From Nymphaea colorata (Eukaryota; Streptophyta; Magnoliopsida; Nymphaeales; Nymphaeaceae), in assembly GCF_008831285.2 (NCBI RefSeq), contig NC_045142.1:10599952-10663951 (forward strand): a stretch of DNA of 64,000 nucleotides, in the 5' to 3' direction. A model generated the notes under the pieces. That model saw nothing but the letters and a program-made list of their open reading frames with translations. It was not told the origin of the DNA and ran no database searches. Both the position numbers and the translations under genes were made by a program. Positions 34,970 to 48,010 of this stretch are shown here, one piece after another (the stretch's first letter is position 1; every line of letters begins with the position of its first letter).

Positions 34970-36947
34970 AAAAGTGGATATGGGTGTCGGTTGATCACAG
35001 GCGATGCAGGGTTTCGCGTCTGCTACAATCTTTTTGTTTTTTCTTTCAATGTATAGATATGTAGTTCCGGCTTCTTTTTTATACTTCTTCGCTGTTCAGC
35101 TGATGTACCTTTCAGGATCTTTTTGCTACTTCTTTTGTTGTCGGTGCTATAGAAAGTTCATAGGTGGAACCTGCGGATGACCGGGTTTTCATTGCTGAAT
35201 GGGCCATGGATGAGCCAATATCATGGGACCATCCTTCTATGTCGTGTATATGTCAGTTCTTAGCCTAAAAGATTTGAGGAGCCCTTTGAATTTCAATCCT
35301 TTTAGGTTGTCTCACTCAAGTTTAACCATGCATATGCGACCTATATGATTGGGTTGATAGCAATGGACCTTTTTATGATTGGGTTGATAGCAATGGACCT
35401 TTTTATTTTTTTGTGGGCATAAAATGTATTCCGATCTCAAATCATTGACTAACATGTTATAAAATCTCATGTACTTGTCTGAATTTGGCAATTCAAGGGG
35501 ATTTCTTTTTTTGTTTAAGTTACTGCTTAGATTAGCTACTCTACTTAGACGTGCAGAAGATTCAGGGAGTAAATCCAGAATATATTCGGCTGTTTTAACA
35601 GTTCCAAATGTCTGCTAAGCGGTGCTCAACCAAGCTAATCCCTTGAAGCCAATTGTAGCTGTGAGCTTGGCTCGTTTAGGAAATGAGCCAAAGCCAAACA
35701 TTGTTAGGAATGTGGAACTTAGCTCTTTTTGGCTCTCTTACTGAATAAGAGGAGAAGAAGACAGAGAGAAAAAGGTAGAATACACAAAGATTTGACAATG
35801 TTTTCTTATGTACACGGGCGTTACGCAGAGTAGTTTTTTACCATCATATAAGAGTACACATAAGAATACAGAATGCAAGCAAATGACAATAGATATTGTT
35901 ACATGTTTTTGCAGAAACTAAGCAAGCCTGTCGAGTGTGGATCAGCTAAGCATATACAGGTTGACCTTGAGGATAAGTATAAGCATATTCCCGCAACACT
36001 CTACATACGTGCAATGGAAAGCAACGGAACACCAAGAGCACACCTCTTCGGCAACATTGTACATATTCACAACGGAAAGCAACGGAGCAACCACCAACTT
36101 GCTACAAGTGAGTTTGGAAAGCAAAGGAAGGCCAAGCGTGTTAAATGTTTGCTTCCAGTGAAACCTGAAAATGGAGATTCAAAATCTGAAAATAACCATC
36201 CACCAATCAATACGCAAGACGACAGGCATTTCAAAACCTTCTCTGTTCACATAACTGAATTGAGGTTCTAATGTTGCTAATATCCCTTTACCCATCTATC
36301 TAGAAAAGCAACCGTATTAAAAGCCAAAGCTTTCTTAAAGTGTTTGTTGCATAAATTCTTTACCGCTATATTGTTTATGCAGATGCAGGAGCTAGTTTAT
36401 GTAAACAAAAACTTGCAAAACATCAAATATGAGTTGGTAGTGAAGCGAAATAATACCATTCTGAAAAACAGAAGACGATATTGCATATGTGAAAACAATA
36501 GACCGAATACTAATTTTTTGTTCAGAACTATACATTTACATTTCTTTATAACTGTTGTATTTGTTAACTGCCAAGGAAAATAAGGAATACTTTATTTGCA
36601 TACTTGGATATCTAGATTGACAGAGAATCAAGTAAAAATGAAAAGAGGTAGAACCCAGTCAAATTTCATTTTATGCTTGTGGTTATACAACGAACAAGCT
36701 TGCTATGTGTTCAACACACATATATAGAATCACACATTATAGATCGGCACAAGCATAAAAGCACGTAACATGATATAAGTCATAACCATGTAAGAAGCAA
36801 AAAGCTACATGTGACAATAGCAACGGTCACAACATCGGAGTATCCATGTCTAAGAGCAATAACCACATCGTAATAGTTACTGCCGAAATCATCTGCATCT
36901 GCATGCATGAGTGGCACATGACAAGAAGAGTGACCACATCTGTTTTT
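34970..36947. other. FEN1 3' flank and gene-poor DNA
   Basis: The first 300 bp probably contain the FEN1 3' untranslated region. A 30-bp tandem duplication lies at 35344-35403. Around 35760-35830 is a segment similar in word content to the repeat in FEN1 intron 9. An open frame at 35873-36271 overlaps an internally repeated stretch (GCAACA-T-TACATA and GGAAAGCAACGGA occur twice) and resembles no protein I know. Nothing else is seen. Confidence 0.4.
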
Positions 36948-38978
36948 CAAAATTCAAGGTTGACTATGCTGTTTATGCAATGCCCTAAGTACTTGAATAG
37001 AGCTTGCCACCAAAGTTCTATTTTGCTTTGGAGCCTGAGTAGACTCACGGTACATCCTTCAACTCAGGTGTCGCACTTGTCACTGTTTGTAGCCCAAAAG
37101 AGTAATATACCGGAGCATGACAGTGACTACGAAATTCGTATTACCTCGAACTTCTTAAATATAAGCAGCTTTGCCGCTCGTCAGGGGCAGAGCCAAAAAC
37201 GATTGGGTTAAGAGCCACTAATTCTATAATTTAAATTTTTTAAGGGGCCACGTGTATGTAAATAAAAAAATGTCATGAAGTTTCACTATGAAAATAAACA
37301 CTTTTCATGGACCTGTGTGGGCAATTATAAATAATGTGTTACACCTGCCTTCCCCCTTGCCACCCGGTTACACCAAAAAAATGAGTAAAACAGTTGGTTT
37401 CATGTTATTTAGCTAAGATGCTCTATTTGTCATTTTAAAATACTGATGGATTTATCGCCATCAATATATCTCATAAATATCTTTCGATGTTAGGATGTAG
37501 CAATATCGAAAGTGATAAAACAAGCGTCGTACCATTAAAGGATTCATTTACCAGCACTCATTAGTATTGTGATATAATACCTTGCCTGTTCTTAACCAAA
37601 TTACATTGCAGAAGTAGTAGGCTAAGGTGATTTGAGTGTGTCCAACTACTCGAAAGCCAACTTCCCCCCCCCCCCCTCATATGCACTTTATATGTTAAAA
37701 GTGAGTGAGTGGACAGTGACTCTGTTTATCTAAAGTTACTCTATCTAAAGTTACTTTGATGCAAATAGATAGTTGAGAGAAAAATATGGAAAAAAGGTAA
37801 GAACTAATACTAGACGAAAATAACAATCACCTTTTTTTTCACTGTTTTTCTCTTAACCGTCCATCATGCTGAATCAAATGGTCTTGAATAGATGGCTGGC
37901 TGAGTCTAAAGAGCCAAAGTGACCCTCCAATTTTTGACTTGCGACCTACAAAATTCAAAGTTGACACTATTCAAGAGCATAGCTTATGCAATGCCTCAAG
38001 TACCTTAATAGTGTTTGCCACCAAAGTTCTATCTTGCTTTGGAGCTTGAGTAGACTTATGGTATATCCTTCAACTCGAGTGTCGCACTTGCCACCGTTTG
38101 TAGCCCAAAAAATATAATATATTAGAGTATGACAGTGACTATGAGATTTGAATTACCTTGGACCCCTTGAATGTAAGCTGCTTTGAATGTAAGCAGCTTT
38201 GCCGCCCGGCAGGGGCAGAGCAAAAAAAAATTGGGTTAAGAGTCATTAATTCTATAATTTAAAATTTTTAAGGAGTCACCTATATGTAAATAAGAAAAAC
38301 TGTCATGAGTTTTCAATATGAAAACAAACACTTGTTATGAAACTATGTGGGCAATTGCGAATACTGTGCTACACCTGCCTTCCCCCTTGCCACCCGGTTA
38401 CACCAAAAAATGAGTAAAATAGTTGGTTTCATGTCATTTAACTAAGATGCTTTATTTGTCATTTAAAAAAATACTGATGGATTTATCGCCGCCAATATAT
38501 CTCAAAAATATCTTTGGATATCAGGATGTGGTAATATCGGAAGTGATAAACCAAGTGTCGTACCGTTTACGGATTCATTTACCAGCACTCATTAATATTG
38601 TGGTGTAATACGTGTGTTCTTAACCAAATTACATTGCAGAAGTAATAGGCTAACATGATTTGAGAGAAGTAATACGGTAAGATGATTTGAGTGTGTCCAA
38701 CTACTCAAAAGCCAATTTTTTCCCCCTTATATGTACTTTATATACTAAAGGCGAGTGAGTGATTGGTGACTCTGTTTATCTAGAGTTATTCTGATGCAAA
38801 TGGATGGTTGAGAGAAAAACATGGAAAAAAGGTGAGAACTAATATTACACGAAAATGCCCATTACCTTTTTCTCACTGTTTTTTTTTCTTAACCGTCCAT
38901 CATGCTGAATCGAATGGTCCTGAATAGATGCTTGAGTGAGTCTAAAGAGCCAGAGTCAGCCTCCAATTTTCGACTTGC
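36948..38978 (+). repeat. 1-kb tandem duplication
   Basis: Copy A (about 36948-37942) and copy B (about 37949-38978) run parallel along their full length. Both start with AAAATTCAA-GTTGAC, share GCCACCAAAGTTCTAT-TTGC and CACCTGCCTTCCCCCTTGCC, and end with GAGTCTAAAGAGCC-AGT then GACTTGC. Many substitutions and small indels separate them. Both hold a GGGGCAGAGC-type motif seen in other plant repeats. A partial third copy is at about 45405-45606. No coding content is recognised. Confidence 0.85.
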
Positions 38979-39341
38979 CTTTTTGGAAGGCAAAATCTTG
39001 ATCCCTTATGTGCAAAATCTTGATCCCTTGTGTGAGAAATCAGCAAGAAAAAATACTATTAATTATTGATAATAGCATAGCCCAAGTACTGAAATGACAA
39101 AAGAAAGCCAGAACATAGGTTACTTTATTATTTACTATGGGCTTGGTCATGATTTCGAGTCTCTCAATTATTTAGCCCCTTGCATAAGTCACCACCGTAT
39201 GTATTTATACATCAACGAATTTTGCCCTTTTCTCTAAAAAAATGACAATAATGTGTATGTAACGATGCCCGAGGACCAACTCATTTTTCTATTCGTGATA
39301 TTGAATATGATGGCATGCGACTTTAAACAAACTTGGCCCCA

Positions 39342-39757
39342 GGGGGCGTTTGATGGGCTTTGAATTTTTATTCTAAAGTCAAAATTATAGAAGCAAAATT
39401 CTAGCTCAAACTGTTATTGGAATGAAAATTTCAGTTCTAATTTGCCTTTGTGTTTAATAGTTGGAGTTTTGATTTCAGAATTGAAAATGATGTGTTTGAG
39501 AAAACATAAATTAAAATTATAGAATTGATGAATCAAAATCATTATGGCTTATACCTTAAAGAGAGAAAAAAATTCCAAAATTCTGGAATCGTAATTCCAC
39601 CCCCTAAGGTAGAATCAGAATTTCAGAATTTTGATTCAAATGTGTGCTAATGATTTCGGAATCAAATTTCTTTGTTTGATAACATAATCCTCTTTTCAAC
39701 AAAAATAAGAATTTTAATTATAGATTTTAAAAATTCCCGCCACATCAAACACCCCCC
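39342..39757. mobile_element. Tourist/PIF-like MITE
   Basis: Left end GGGGGCGTTTGATG then GGCTTTGAATTTTT; right end, reverse-complemented, GGGGGGTGTTTGATGTGG then CGGGAATTTTT. These terminal inverted repeats of about 25 bp are of the GGGGGTGTTTG type common in plant miniature elements. The 416-bp AT-rich body has inverted-repeat character and no gene. I could not define the target duplication, so the superfamily is tentative. Confidence 0.7.
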
Positions 39758-40670
39758 AAAAAAGCAGATGAACACCAGCGATTTATATGCTACGATGATT
39801 GCCCATATCAGAAATTGTATGTGCAATGCCATTGTCCAAAGACTGTATAGCTACGCTTCAAAAAATGGATTTTTTTAGAGCTTTCTCTTTTACAAATTAT
39901 GGTTAGATGAACATAATCTAAGTTCTTTAAGATCTACACATAACCTCTCCAATGAATTTGCTTAGAAGTGTAAATAACATATTGGTGGAAAAGAAGATTT
40001 GTAAGGTTTCAATGACAGTATCAAACTTATGCCATTACAAGAAATAGAGGTTCATGTATGGCAGATGATTCTTCAAACTCTTGGAGTTGTATAAATAAGT
40101 ATAATGTTTCTAATTTTGCCTGAAATTTTTATAGAACTTGGCATCTTGATAAGGGTTGTGGACTTGGTTTTGGTTACAGATCTGATCCAAAGACCTGGTT
40201 TGGCGTTTTTGGATCTAGATTTCCCTGCAGATTTATATATAAAAAAAAGAGTACTAAGATGCTTAGTTTATCAGTTTTAAAGTATGCTAATGATTGTTAC
40301 TCACCCTAGAAGATCTCGTGAATACAAACTTACCTGGATATTAGGGTGCTATGTCTTGCCTTACTAGGACCGACATACCAAGCCTCAATAGCATTTAAGA
40401 AATCCTTCACTACTGTGCATTGTGACATAATACGTGATATGTCCGACCCACTTTAGATTGCAAAAGTTATAGGCTAAGACCATTTGAATGCTTAAACTTC
40501 TCAAACCAACTCTTCTTCTCTCACTTGTGCTTCGTAATGTTAAGGCAATAGGTGCGTCGATTTGCAGGCCAAACCTTGATTCCATCTATCAATGAGAATA
40601 TCTAATCGCTAGAACTTTTAGGTGAGCACAAGGTTAACAATTTACTGTTTGGTAAAGAGGCTTGAAGACC

Positions 40671-40940
40671 AGGGGTGGGCATCGGGCTAGGTAACCGACT
40701 GGTTCAGGCTCTATAAAACCAGCCCGAGTTGGTTTGACGGGCACAATTTAGCTTGGTAAGTTATTTAATATTATTTTTATTTTATTAATAATATATATTT
40801 TATTATTAAAAATATATTTTATATTAAAAATTTATTTTATATTTAACTTTTTTATTTTAACTGGGCTGGGCTGGGCTAAGCCGAGCCGGGTCCAGGCTTG
40901 GGTTTCGGGCATCGGGCTGACCTGAGCATGATGCCCTACT
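40671..40940. mobile_element. hAT-like MITE
   Basis: GC-rich ends surround an extremely AT-rich core (TTTTATTTTATTAATAATATA type). The left end reads GGGGTGGGCATCGGGCT; the right end, reverse-complemented, reads GTAGGGCATCATGCT. Repeats with GGGGTGGGCA ends are common plant hAT-type miniature elements. GGGCATCGGGCT appears again at about 40907, inside the right end. No 8-bp target duplication was found. Confidence 0.5.
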
Positions 40941-41539
40941 ACTCAAGACACCCCCATTCTCCATGCCCCGTTTCTTTGTTCACCTGTCAAACAAGTGCAC
41001 ATAATAGAGGTCATTTGGTATGAAAAACATTATGTGAGTGACACATGAATCTGTGCTTCAGAAACAAGACAGATTCATGGAAAAATGGAACTAACATCTC
41101 ATGAATATACCCTAATTTTGGAAACATATTCATGGGACACTCTCATATAGTCATATTGTCCCTTCTGCCAAACGGCTCTAGGGAGTCATTAGAGCTTTAA
41201 TTTAGTGATATTTCTAACACCAGTATATATACATTTTTCCTTCGTATATTTTCTTTAAAGCTGATAAATCTAGATCATCATGGAGGACGAGAATGTGCAT
41301 ATTTGCGGGCGTGTGTAGGTGCTCCTCCAAATTAAACGTGAGAAAATTTGTCTTCCATTTTACCCCACTTCAATTTTTGAATACAATGATCATGAGCAGC
41401 ACATTGATCGCTTCATTGATGCAAACACACGTTAATCATGGTATCTTATCATCCCATATGCCAACATCTATCTTTATCATGCTTGGAGAGCATAGCTCAA
41501 AAGAATAGGACGTGTTATGTGACATGCCTCTAGTTTGAC

Positions 41540-41735
41540 CCACGGGACTGGGCAGAGTCGAAAATTTTTCATGAGGGAGGCCGAATTAATGTTTCTAAAT
41601 TTTGTCTGGAGCCAAAATATGACTTTTTAAAATTTTTATATAGGACAAGTAAAATTTTCTAAAATTTACATATAATTTTTTTAATTTTTTTTTTAGGTGG
41701 GGCCAGGGCCCATGCGGCCCTGGGTGTAAGTTAAA
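41540..41735. repeat. Dispersed-repeat fragment with GGGGCCAGGGCCC
   Basis: Begins GACTGGGCAGAGTCGAAAATTTTT and ends near GGGGCCAGGGCCCATGCGGC, with AT-rich sequence between. Similar GGCAGAGC/GGCGGAGC words recur at about 37185, 38215 and 56665, which suggests one dispersed family. Confidence 0.35.
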
Positions 41736-42689
41736 GCACTTCAGAACTCACCGTTTGGTACTGAAGCAGCTCTAGATCCTGGAGACAAAGGAAAAGGAGT
41801 AGGAGGAGGAGGGCGCTTGGGCTCTCACTCGCGTAGTGGGATTAATCCTCATGCTCACCCAAATCTTTATCTCGCTACTTGATCTGCATGAATATGATAA
41901 AAGGGACTTAAATGCATGTATAACTTGGGAAACCGTAAGTAATTATCGTATGTTTCCATGAAATAATGAAAGAACTAGTAAAAAAGAAGTCATACTACTT
42001 TGACTGTTTTCTTTCGTACAACCTTACAAGAAAAGAAAGATGGTAGACTGGTTTTTACCGACCTGGCAGTTTGCTGACAATTTTGAGTCTCTTAAATTTA
42101 TGAAAATTTCCATATTTTCTCTAAGTAAAACAGATAATACGAATGCAATGACGCCGGTGGACCAACTCATTTTTCTGTTCATGTGACAGCAAATATGAGG
42201 CCATGTGAGATGTGACTCGCGGCCCTGTTGTGGGGCTTCACTGGGGGGCACAAATGGGTCATAGTTGGTCAGATCTAGTGCTTATCGAATTTGACATAAC
42301 TAGATCTCTTCTAGTTGCATTAATTGGATTCAGACATTGACATAGACCTGGGTTTACAAAAATAAATCCTGATCTAGAATGTATATGATCCAACATTTAC
42401 ATGTAATAAATCAGATCCAAGCCAGATGATAGCCTCGGATTCAGACTTCACATGAAACTGCATATGAGATCCAAATCCAATTACTATCTGGATCTTTACA
42501 CAGATCTTATCAAATAGATCTGTAACTGGCTTTATAATAGGATAACACCAACAACCCATCGACTTCGACCCTTAAAAGGGGTGTAAAAATATTTAACAAG
42601 AACGCTGCCTTCTTTGAAACGTGAACCAAAAAATGGACATGATCATGAAACACAGTGTTCCAGAGAATCAGCATTTTACTGACGGCCGG

Positions 42690-43060
42690 AAAACTCGATA
42701 AAAGAGGAAACAATGTCGGCAAAGTTTTTACCAACGTTTAGAAAGGTCGTCAATGGAGAGAATGTTGGTGAAAACGGCCATCCATATTTCCGTGCCACGT
42801 GTCGATATCTTCACCGATGCATTGGAAACGTAGATAAATACAGGACGTAGATAATAATTTTAGCGATGAGAAACTTGGCGTCTGTAATAATTTTTGTCGA
42901 CACTCTCCCGGACGTTGATAAAAGTTTTGATCGATACTCTTAAATGTCGGTAAAAATTTTTATCGACACTCTTGAATGTCGGTAATACTTTGACGTTCAA
43001 TCCAACATCGATAATATTCTTTATTGACACACTTCCATGCATAGGTAAATATTTATTATT
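42690..43060. mobile_element. CACTA-like subterminal repeat array
   Basis: Words such as GTCGGTAAA, ATGTCGGTAA, TTTTTATCGACACTC and CGTTGATAAAAG repeat in both orientations every 20-40 bp. Dense short repeats of the GTCGGTAAAAATTTTTACCGAC kind are typical of the ends of plant CACTA (En/Spm) transposons. No CACTA terminus was found here, so it is a partial relic. Confidence 0.4.
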
Positions 43061-43189
43061 TTTTTTCCAATCTATAGTTGAAATTAGTACAAAAAATTTC
43101 TTTATTTTTTTTCATATTGATTTTTAAAAATATGTTCATTTATATATAGCACTGCCCCTTAAAGTGAGAGCATAAATATATATATATAT

Positions 43190-43830
43190 ATATATATGTG
43201 CACGGGTGAGGTGCCGGTCAGTCCAAAATTCCTACCACCACCATTGAACCGAACACACGACCCATACAAGAGTTGTGTCTGCAATGCTGTTGCCTACAGG
43301 CCCTATGGCTACAGTTTGAAAATCGATTTTATAATTGTCTTTTCAAATTTTAATTGCATGAATATAATTCGTTTGATTTTATCCCTATAGATACGTAGTC
43401 TCTAAAATGAATTTCTCAGATTTATAAATTGGATTAAATTTTTGTTTTAGGATTTTATCTATACTAAGTTAAACAATCTATTGAGATGTGGGTCTAAATG
43501 GCTAAATCACATTCATTCAATTAAAAGGAAACAGGGATTCATCTTTCAAGTGTGACATAAACATGATCTTACAGACTTTTGGAGTTGCAAACAAGTAATT
43601 TGCTTTTGGTTTTAAGGGAGTTTGGTTATATGTCATTCTTGATTTCGATATCTTGGGATGCTACATCCACCGCACTTCGACTTGCAGATTGGTGGACTCC
43701 TCTTTGCGGCACAAAGAATTGATGTCTCAAAGATTTGAAAAAGAGACTGGCCACCTACCAGCTCTTATCTTGTTTGTTGCGCCAAGACCTTCAAAGAATT
43801 TTAAAAAATTACTCATGTCGACAGAAACAA
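43190..43830. repeat. Dispersed repeat, second copy
   Basis: The part at 43660-43770 aligns with 110-235. The part at 43255-43335 aligns with 39800-39870 (shared TGT-TGCAATGC, CTA-GGC and TAGCTACG/TGGCTACAG words). It starts right after an (AT)n tract at 43177-43197. No gene is seen; a short open frame at 43653-43856 lies on the repeat. Confidence 0.45.
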
Positions 43831-44683
43831 AGGAAGAAAATTATTCCCACCAATAAGATTTCAAGAAAAGAACTTTCGGTCTACTTTCCATGGAAAAAGT
43901 TCTGTTGAATTCTATCATCTCAGGCAGGACTTTTCCTAAAGTCGCGTGGGGCTTGAAACACTTGGGAAGACAAGTAGTTGGAATTTACTTAATAAAAGGC
44001 CCAATAAGTCGCACATGTTCCTCCTCAATGGAGACTTTGAGGAAGATCTTAAAAGGAAAGGAATTATTGAATTAAAAGTATAGGAATTATTGTATTCACG
44101 TGCTTTCCTTTAAGAAGGAAATCTGATGACTTCTTCTTGAACATGTTAAACTTCAAACATATTCTTATTTATATTCTCAGCATTTCAACTATTTTTTGGT
44201 GAGCTTTGTCATTTAAATTGGTCTTTCTGCAAGTATAAAGAGTAAAAGTATATTTTTTTCAAAAGTCAAAATGACATTTAATCAATAAAAATTTCATATC
44301 TCAAAAAAAAAAAAAAAAAAAAAACTTCTAAACTGACAAAGACTTCTATCACGCCTCCTCTGCCCTTAACATGGGGCTCCATGTTTTGCTATTCTAGAGA
44401 GGAACACTTTTGATATTTTGTTTTACAAAATTATATTTTGGTGATTTTAAAAAGTTTTTTTTTTCGCTTCACAAGAAAGGGGTCTTCTGTTTCATTTCTA
44501 AGACATTTTTGCCATGTTAAAGCTTTAGCACGCTGCCGCGTGTTAGATCCCGAAGATGTAAACATGCTCCCATCAAACCTCATGTATCAAAAGGCTTGGC
44601 GAGCGGCTGAACTGAAGGGTCATTCGCGAGACACGATCATATAAAGAAAAATATTGCAATAAGGTGAAAAATAACAAAATCAA

Positions 44684-44694
44684 CTCTCTCTCTC

Positions 44695-44729
<35 letters not shown>
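44684..44729 (+). repeat. (CT)n then (TA)n microsatellite
   Basis: CTCTCTCTCTCTC is followed directly by a (TA)n tract. Further TA tracts are near 44987, 45363 and 45607-45650. Confidence 0.95.
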
Positions 44730-44732
<3 letters not shown>

Positions 44733-45404
44733 TTAAGGATATGTTGATGCAAACTATATATCAAATTGATCATTTTTTGGGGGTTTAATAGTCTTTTTAT
44801 AATAAACAAAAATGAATGGCTCTCATAGCTTTGCTAATAAAAAAATCAACATTTTTCATAAAAACAATTTGATTCAAAGCATTTTTTATATTAAAATAAT
44901 TTTTATGAACATATTAGGATGTTTATATTTTATTTAAAATAAAGTTTTAACAAAAATTTAAAGCTTTTACCAACTTCTCTTTCTCTTTATATATATATAT
45001 ATAGTGATTGATAGGTACCCTACCACTTGGATAAGGGATAAAAACTAGACCTCTTAAACTTATGGGTTTAGGGTTTAGGGATAAAAAGTGTTTAAAACAA
45101 AATATGAGCTTCTTAATGTGTTTAAGAGTACTGATTTGCTATAAATAATAGGTTAGTTCAAGTCATTTTTGTAAAAAACTTGATCAATGTACTACCAAAA
45201 TTTTGATGTTCCGCGAGTTAAAAAAAACATTATTTAAGTAATAAACAAACTAACTTAATGAAAGTTTAAATCAAATTACTCTTAAGATTATATATATAAG
45301 GTTAGATTAAAAAAAAATCAATAGGTCTGGTTTTTTACCCAAATGGTTTGGTTTTTACCAATTATATATATATATATATATAATGGCAATTATAGCTCTT
45401 TAGA

Positions 45405-45603
45405 GTCACCCTACCATCTAGTTAGCGTAATCCATTTGAAGCATATGGATGGTTAAGTGAAAAGTAAGAATCAAAGGTGTGGTGTGGATTAATACTAAAG
45501 GACAAAAATAACTATCATGCTTTTTATTTTTTTTTTCTTTCAAAGTATTCATCATGTTAGATTAGACAATATTGATTATATAGTTGGGTGCATCTAAAAA
45601 GTC

Positions 45604-45606
<3 letters not shown>
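45405..45606. repeat. Third partial copy of the 36.9-39.0 kb repeat
   Basis: Aligns with the last part of both 1-kb copies: it shares the order of a GATGG-TTA-GTGA/GAGAGA block, AA-TAATACTA, AAAATAAC-ATCA and CATCATG-T-A-AT. It is AT-rich and ends in a (TA)n tract. Confidence 0.55.
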
Positions 45607-45653
<47 letters not shown>

Positions 45654-45699
45654 AATAAAAAAAAGTGATAGATATTTTATCATTTAGTATTAACTTTCA

Positions 45700-48000
45700 T
45701 TTTTTTAATGTTCTCTTCAACCATCCATCTTTATAAAAGTTTTATTGGAGACTAATGGGTCAGGGACAAAAACTTAAACCCCTTAAATATGATATTAAGT
45801 TGATCGTTTTTAGTTTAGATTTTAATAGTGTTTTTATAATAATTAAAAAATAAATGCCTCTCATAACATCGACATTTTAATAATAAAAAAATAAGCTACT
45901 TTCATAGAAACAACTTGATCCAAAATATGTTTTATATCATAATAGTTTTTGTAAATATATTATGATGTTTATATTTTATTTAAAATAATCTTTTTACCAA
46001 AAAATTAAAGGGTTTATTTAGAGCTTCATCACCATGCCTTGCAAGGAGAGCGCGATCAGGAATCTGGCAACGCATGAATGAAATTGTGAACACGTTTCTA
46101 TCTTTACTTGGTGAAGAAGGAAACGGTTTCGTCGGCTGGGCTGGAACAGAGGAAAAAAAAAAATTCAAGGCAGTTTGAAAAATTTCAAGAAAAAAAAAAT
46201 CATATGCTTTCGTGGGGACAAAAAAGAAAGTTAGAAAGCCCCTACCAATCTCATAATAACAAAGAATGAACAATATTTCAGCTTTTTTTTTTTTAAAATT
46301 CAGTGTTTGATGCGCATGTGTATTGTGGGGATAAATTTGTCTAAAAAAAATACACCTTGAAATAGTTTTCTTTTTCATCAAACACTTTCTTAAGATAACT
46401 GGTTCAATAAAGTGGCAGAACCAGTCTTTTTTAACCAAGAGGCACCTGACTCATGAGACCACATTTGGTATGGACGTTTTCTAATTTTTGAGTCATCAAA
46501 ATGTTATTATGAGCTCTTTTAATAAAATTTTTAGTACATGAGTCAATTACGCAAGTAAGTTATTTGTACATATTAGACAAATCGGGTCTATACTAACTAG
46601 GTAGGTATGTGATTGTTATGTTGTTATTAAATTAAAAAAAAAAAAAAACTCTACCTTTGTCTACCTTTTGAGTTTAACTGTTTATGATTTTGGAGTGTCA
46701 GCTTTAATTATGTCTACATGTCCCATGACATGGACCCTTTCTATTATTAAATGAGACAGCAAAAACAAGCTTCAGTAAGGGGCATTTGTGCATTTTCCGA
46801 AAGTGCATAGGCTTCTTTCATCTATTTTCAAAAAGTGTGTGTGTGTGTGTGTTTTTTACTTTCGTTTTATAAGCAGAATTTAGTTTTATCATGGAGGGTC
46901 TTGTGATCATTTCACAAGGTATTTTAACCCAAGGGCATCAGTTTCCATCCGGCCTAGTTTTTTTGTGGGTTTAAGTTACGGTGCTTCCTCGTTCAACCTT
47001 TATATTATCATGGGTTGTGGGGTTTACGTGAGAAACGGCTTTTTTTTAACGTCACAATCAATCAATCATTTGTTTGATTGATTAATTAAAAAAAAAAGTA
47101 AAAAGTTTGTTTTGGTTGCAAAAGAAAAAAAATGAAAATGAAAATGATTCTCTTGTAAATAATATAAATTTTATTTATTCATTTCATTTTTATTCAAACA
47201 AACTTTATAATTACCTATTTATTTTACTTTCTTTTCATTTTCCATTTTCTTTTCCTCAGTTTCTTTTTTTTTTTCATTTCACCCCCTCCCTTTCTTTTCT
47301 TTTCCTTTCCCTCCATGTAAGTAAGTATTAATTTTTGAATTTTTTTGTCAACTAATATATTATTTTAAATTTAACAAATCAACTCTTTCTAAATGATTAT
47401 AGACCTCTGTCATCACCGTGACTCAAATAGGGTTGCCGTTCACTCATCAGTCATCAGGTGTTTAATTTGTGAACTAAAAAAACAGGAGTTGACAAAATTA
47501 ACAAATTTAAAATCCAGTTTTGAACGAGAAACCAGGCCATTGAATTCAACCAAATACTCTTCTAGATATGATCAACAGACAACAGGAACTGAAACATCAG
47601 GACTTGTGGGGCATAATCTTCCGCCATTGCGACCGTTTGAACTGCGTTAAAAAAAAAAAACTGACTTAGAATACATCTTCCCGGACATTTCTTTCTTCGT
47701 GCTACCAGTGAACGCGCTTGGCCAGTAGCTTCTAGAATATGAACCTGTTGAGTTATAGAGAAGTGATGTCACGCCGTTCGTAAAAGTTGGCATCTTCTCC
47801 AACAGAAAACAGTAATAAATATATATTTCAAGCTTGGAATCTGTCCTGCCACGGTGCAGGAGATTGTTGAATTGAGGCCCACGAAGTTTCAGAAGCCAAA
47901 AAAAAATTTCCATGTGAAAAAGGGTCAGACTAACGAATCTTGTCTCTTCTTAGCTGTCTAGATTTTCCATGTTGGTATAAATGAGGGACCTGCACTGCCA
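45700..48000. other. AT-rich intergenic DNA
   Basis: Homopolymer runs, a (GT)n tract near 46836, and T/C-rich stretches near 47220-47310. A minus-strand frame at 45980-46438 is low in complexity and not credible as a gene. Nothing else is recognised. Confidence 0.4.
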
Positions 48001-48010
48001 TTTTGCTCGA

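Noticed and set aside
35873-36271. A 132-codon plus-strand open frame
   Set aside because: It contains internal sequence repeats, lacks known domains and has no splice or promoter context; regarded as chance or repeat-derived.
43230-43280. tRNA-like B-box wording (GAACCGAACACACGACC) suggesting a SINE
   Set aside because: No matching A box at the right distance and no cloverleaf could be drawn.
45980-46438. A 152-codon minus-strand open frame
   Set aside because: Phe/Lys-rich low-complexity peptide produced by A/T homopolymers.
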